NCBI RefSeq assembly: GCF_029227915.1
Contig: NC_079876.1
Location: 10,356,001-10,420,000 of the forward strand
Direction: 5' to 3'
DNA length: 64,000 nucleotides
From: Hydractinia symbiolongicarpus
Lineage: Eukaryota; Cnidaria; Hydrozoa; Anthoathecata; Hydractiniidae
How positions within the stretch are numbered: position 1 is the stretch's first letter; every line of letters begins with the position of its first letter. The notes below the pieces were generated by a model that was given only the letters and a program-made list of their open reading frames with translations, was not told the DNA's origin and did no database searches. This document shows positions 61,639-64,000 of the stretch, one piece after another. Position numbers and translations under genes: made by a program.

Positions 61639-64000
61639 AGCGCCCAGTGTAATCGCTGAGTTTCGGCAGTCATGTCAAATTAAAAAGAATGTTATTTCTT
61701 GGAGTCCAATTGTCTCATTTATCATATTTATCAGGTCGCAGTCCAAAGTTAGTTCAATTAAGTCCCACAGTCAATCGTTTCACTGCTGAAAGCGATGCAA
61801 CCTAGCAATATCAGATAAATATCGCTAATTACATGTTGGTACGAATATGTGACCCAACCGTTGTAACTCAAACGGACTGACACCGTTAGAAATTCAGTGA
61901 AATGTAGTATTTGAAACTGTCTCTATTTCTTCAGCGCGCGATAACGGATAGGATTGGTCTCACAGTAAAGAATGACTTATTTATCTAAATTTTTAAATGG
62001 AGCGCTATCACAGCGCCCAGTATAATTGCTGAGTTCCGCCAATCACGTCATATTAAGAAGAATGTTATTTCTTGGAGTCCAATTGTCTCATTTATCATAT
62101 TTATCAGGTCGCAGTCCAAAGTTAGTTCAATTAAGTCCCACAGTTAATCGTTTCATTGTCAAAAGCGATGCAACCTAGCAATATCAGAAAAATACCGCTA
62201 AAACTTGTTGGTACGAATAGGTGACCCAACCGTTGTAACTCAAACGGACTGACATCGTTAGAAAGTCAATGAAATGTAGTTTTTGAAACTGTCGATATTT
62301 CTTCAGTGCGCGATAACGGATAGGATTGGTCCCACAGTAAAAAATGACTTATTAATCTAAATTTTTAAATGAAGCACTACCACAGGGCCCAGTGTAATCG
62401 CTGAGTTTCGGCAATCATGTCAAATTAAGAAGAATGTTATTTCTTGGAGTCCAATTGTCTCACTTATAACATTTATAAGGTCACAGTCCAAATCAGTTCA
62501 ATTATTTGCCACAGTCAATCGTGTCACTGTTAAAAGCAATGCATCCTAGTAATATGAGAAAATTATCGCTAAATACATGTTGGTACGAATAGGTGACCCA
62601 ACTGTTGTAACTCAAACGGACTGACACTGTTAGAAAGTCAATGAAATGTAGTTTTTGAAACTGTCGCTATTTCTTCAGCGCGCGATAACGGCTAGGTTAG
62701 GTCCCACAGTAAAAAATGACTTGTTAATCTAAATTTTTAAATGAAGCGCTACCATAGCGCACAGTGTAATCGCTGAGTTCCGGCAATCATGTCAAATTAA
62801 GAAGAATGTTATTTCTTGGAGTCCAATTTTTTTCATTTATCACATTTATCAGGTCACAGTCCAAAGTTAATTCCATTAATTCCCACAGTCAATCGTTTTA
62901 CTGCTGAAAGCGATGCAACCTAGCAATATCAGATAAATATCGCTAAATACATGTTGGTACGAATATGTGACCAAAGCGTTGTAACTCAAACGGACTGACA
63001 ACGCTACAAAGTCAATGAAATGTAGTTTTTGAAACTATCGTTATTTCTTCACCGCGCAATAACAGATAGGATTGGTCCCACAGTAAAAAATGACTTAATA
63101 ATCTAAATTTTTAAATAAAGCACTACCACAGCGCCCAGTGTAATCGCTGAGTTTCGGCAATCATGTCAAATTAAGAAGAATGTTATTTCTTGGAGTCCAA
63201 TTGTCTCACTTATAACATTTATAAGGTCACAGTCCAAATCAGTTCAATTATTTGCCACAGTCAATCGTTTCACTGTTAAAAGCGAAGCAACCTAGTAATA
63301 TCAGATAAATATCGCTAAATACATGTTGGTACGAATATGTGACCTAACCGTTGAAACTCAAACGGACTGACACCGTTAGAAAGTCAATGAAATGTAGTTT
63401 TTGAAACTATCGTTATTTCTTCAGCGCGCGATAACGGATAGGATTGGTCCCACAGTAAAGAATGACTTATTTATCTAAATTTTTAAATGAAGCACTACCA
63501 CAGCGCCCAGTATAATTCCTGAGTTCCGCCAATCACGTCATATTAAGAAGAATGTTATTTCTTGGAGTCCAATTGTCTCATTTATCATATTTATCAGGTC
63601 GCAGTCCAAAGTTAGTTCAATTAAGTCCCACAGTTAATCGTTTCATTGTCAAAAGCGATGCAACCTAGCAATATCAGAAAAATATCGCTAAAACATGTTG
63701 GTACGAATAGGTGACCCAACCGTTGTAACTCAAACGGACTGACATCGTTAGAAAGTCAATGAAATGTAGTTTTTGAAACTGTCGCTAATTCTTCAGTGCG
63801 CGATAACGGCTAGGATTGGTCCCACAGTAAAAAATGACTTATTAATCTAAATTTTTAAATGAAGCACTACCACAGGGCCCAGTGTAATCGCTGAGTTCCG
63901 GCAATCATGTCAAATTAAGAAGAATGTTCTTTCTTGGAGTCCAATTTTATTCATTCATCACATTTATCAGGTCACAGTCCAAAGTTAGTTCCATTAACTC
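61639..64000 (+). repeat. Subfamily B mosaic running off the window end
   Basis: About six monomers mixing B variants: CACGTCATATT types (62.0 and 63.5 kb), the CACTTATAACATTTATAAGG type (62.46 and 63.21 kb) and CACAGGGCCC types. Short pieces match 55.0-56.0 and 57.4-57.6 kb. The last monomer, starting near 63868, is cut by the window edge. Confidence 0.8.

Larger units (their letters stand above)
1..64000 (+). repeat. 374-bp satellite DNA array, about 171 head-to-tail monomers
   Basis: The entire window is one tandem array. Taking TACCACAG as the start of the monomer, starts fall at 1, 375, 748, 1122, 1497, 1871, 2244, 2619 and so on, and the last one is near 63868; single spacings measured are 373 to 375 bp. 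All copies have the same orientation. I saw no foreign insertion, inversion or unique segment at either end, so the array continues beyond the window on both sides. The longest open frames are 61-84 codons and are bounded by stops repeated in most monomers, so no coding gene is supported. Arrays of this size are typical of eukaryotic heterochromatin, often centromeric or pericentromeric, but nothing here proves the location. I do not recognise the monomer as a named family. Confidence 0.98.

Noticed and set aside
1-64000. CRISPR array
   Set aside because: The repeat is 374 bp with no short-repeat/unique-spacer structure and no cas genes; all of the unit is repeated.
1-64000. Transposable element insertion, rDNA, tRNA or telomere repeat
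   Set aside because: I found no break in the monomer series large enough to hold one, and no terminal repeats, coding domains, rRNA-like segments or short telomeric motifs.
1-64000. Canonical CENP-B box
   Set aside because: The TTCG....A..CGGG core pattern was not seen in the monomers I read; the GTAC dyad is a different sequence.
1-64000. Promoter or terminator signals
   Set aside because: AT-rich stretches resembling TATA or poly-T signals recur in every monomer and cannot be told from satellite composition; no transcript evidence is available.

Overview
The whole 64-kb window is one uninterrupted satellite DNA array. A monomer of about 374 bp (single spacings measured 373 to 375 bp) repeats head-to-tail in one orientation from the first base to the last, about 171 copies in all. 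I found no gene, RNA gene, transposable element, telomere repeat or unique sequence, and no inversion. The longest open frames are 61 to 84 codons. They recur only where the same monomer variant recurs, and I treat them as chance frames within the satellite.

An array this long and homogeneous, with higher-order repeat (HOR) structure, is typical of eukaryotic centromeric, pericentromeric or other heterochromatic DNA. I do not recognise the monomer as a named satellite family and cannot name the organism. Base composition is about 37-38% GC in the stretch I counted. A counted monomer has 16 CpG sites, at least as many as its composition predicts, which argues against long-term heavy germline CpG methylation. 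That fits an invertebrate or another sparsely methylated genome better than a vertebrate or most plants, but it is only a hint.

Layout: (1) 1-6.36 kb is an HOR block built from monomer types a-f, with a four-monomer unit of about 1,496 bp present three times. (2) 6.36-11.36 kb is a less regular mosaic. (3) 11.36-22.16 kb is a patchwork of overlapping segmental copies at offsets of 1,870, 2,617, 2,992 and 4,489 bp (5, 7, 8 and 12 monomers), bracketed by two copies of a 970-bp block lying 12.34 kb apart. (4) 22.16-27.4 kb includes a clean two-copy tandem of a 1,492-bp four-monomer unit. (5) 27.4-28.1 kb is a small island of the second subfamily (B) inside subfamily A. (6) 28.1-40.9 kb contains a 5,230-bp (14-monomer) tandem duplication with no difference found on reading, plus a further partial copy. 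(7) At about 40.9 kb the array changes from subfamily A to subfamily B. (8) 40.9-45.8 kb is a B-type HOR of about 1,492 bp. (9) 45.8-50.7 kb shows a repeated unit that is 2, then 3, then 4 monomers long. (10) 51.2-61.6 kb is a 5.6-kb duplication whose second copy is shorter by two whole monomers. (11) 61.6-64 kb is B-type mosaic that runs off the window.

Three conserved small elements recur in each monomer: a 20-bp imperfect dyad centred on GTAC (16 of 20 positions symmetric), an AACGG/CCGTT group that can form two mutually exclusive hairpins, and a GCGCT/AGCGC hairpin. The dyad is the best candidate in the window for a protein-binding site. Any function, centromeric or otherwise, is inference. 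Offsets and boundaries were read by eye and are good to a few bases inside identical runs and to tens of bases at junctions.
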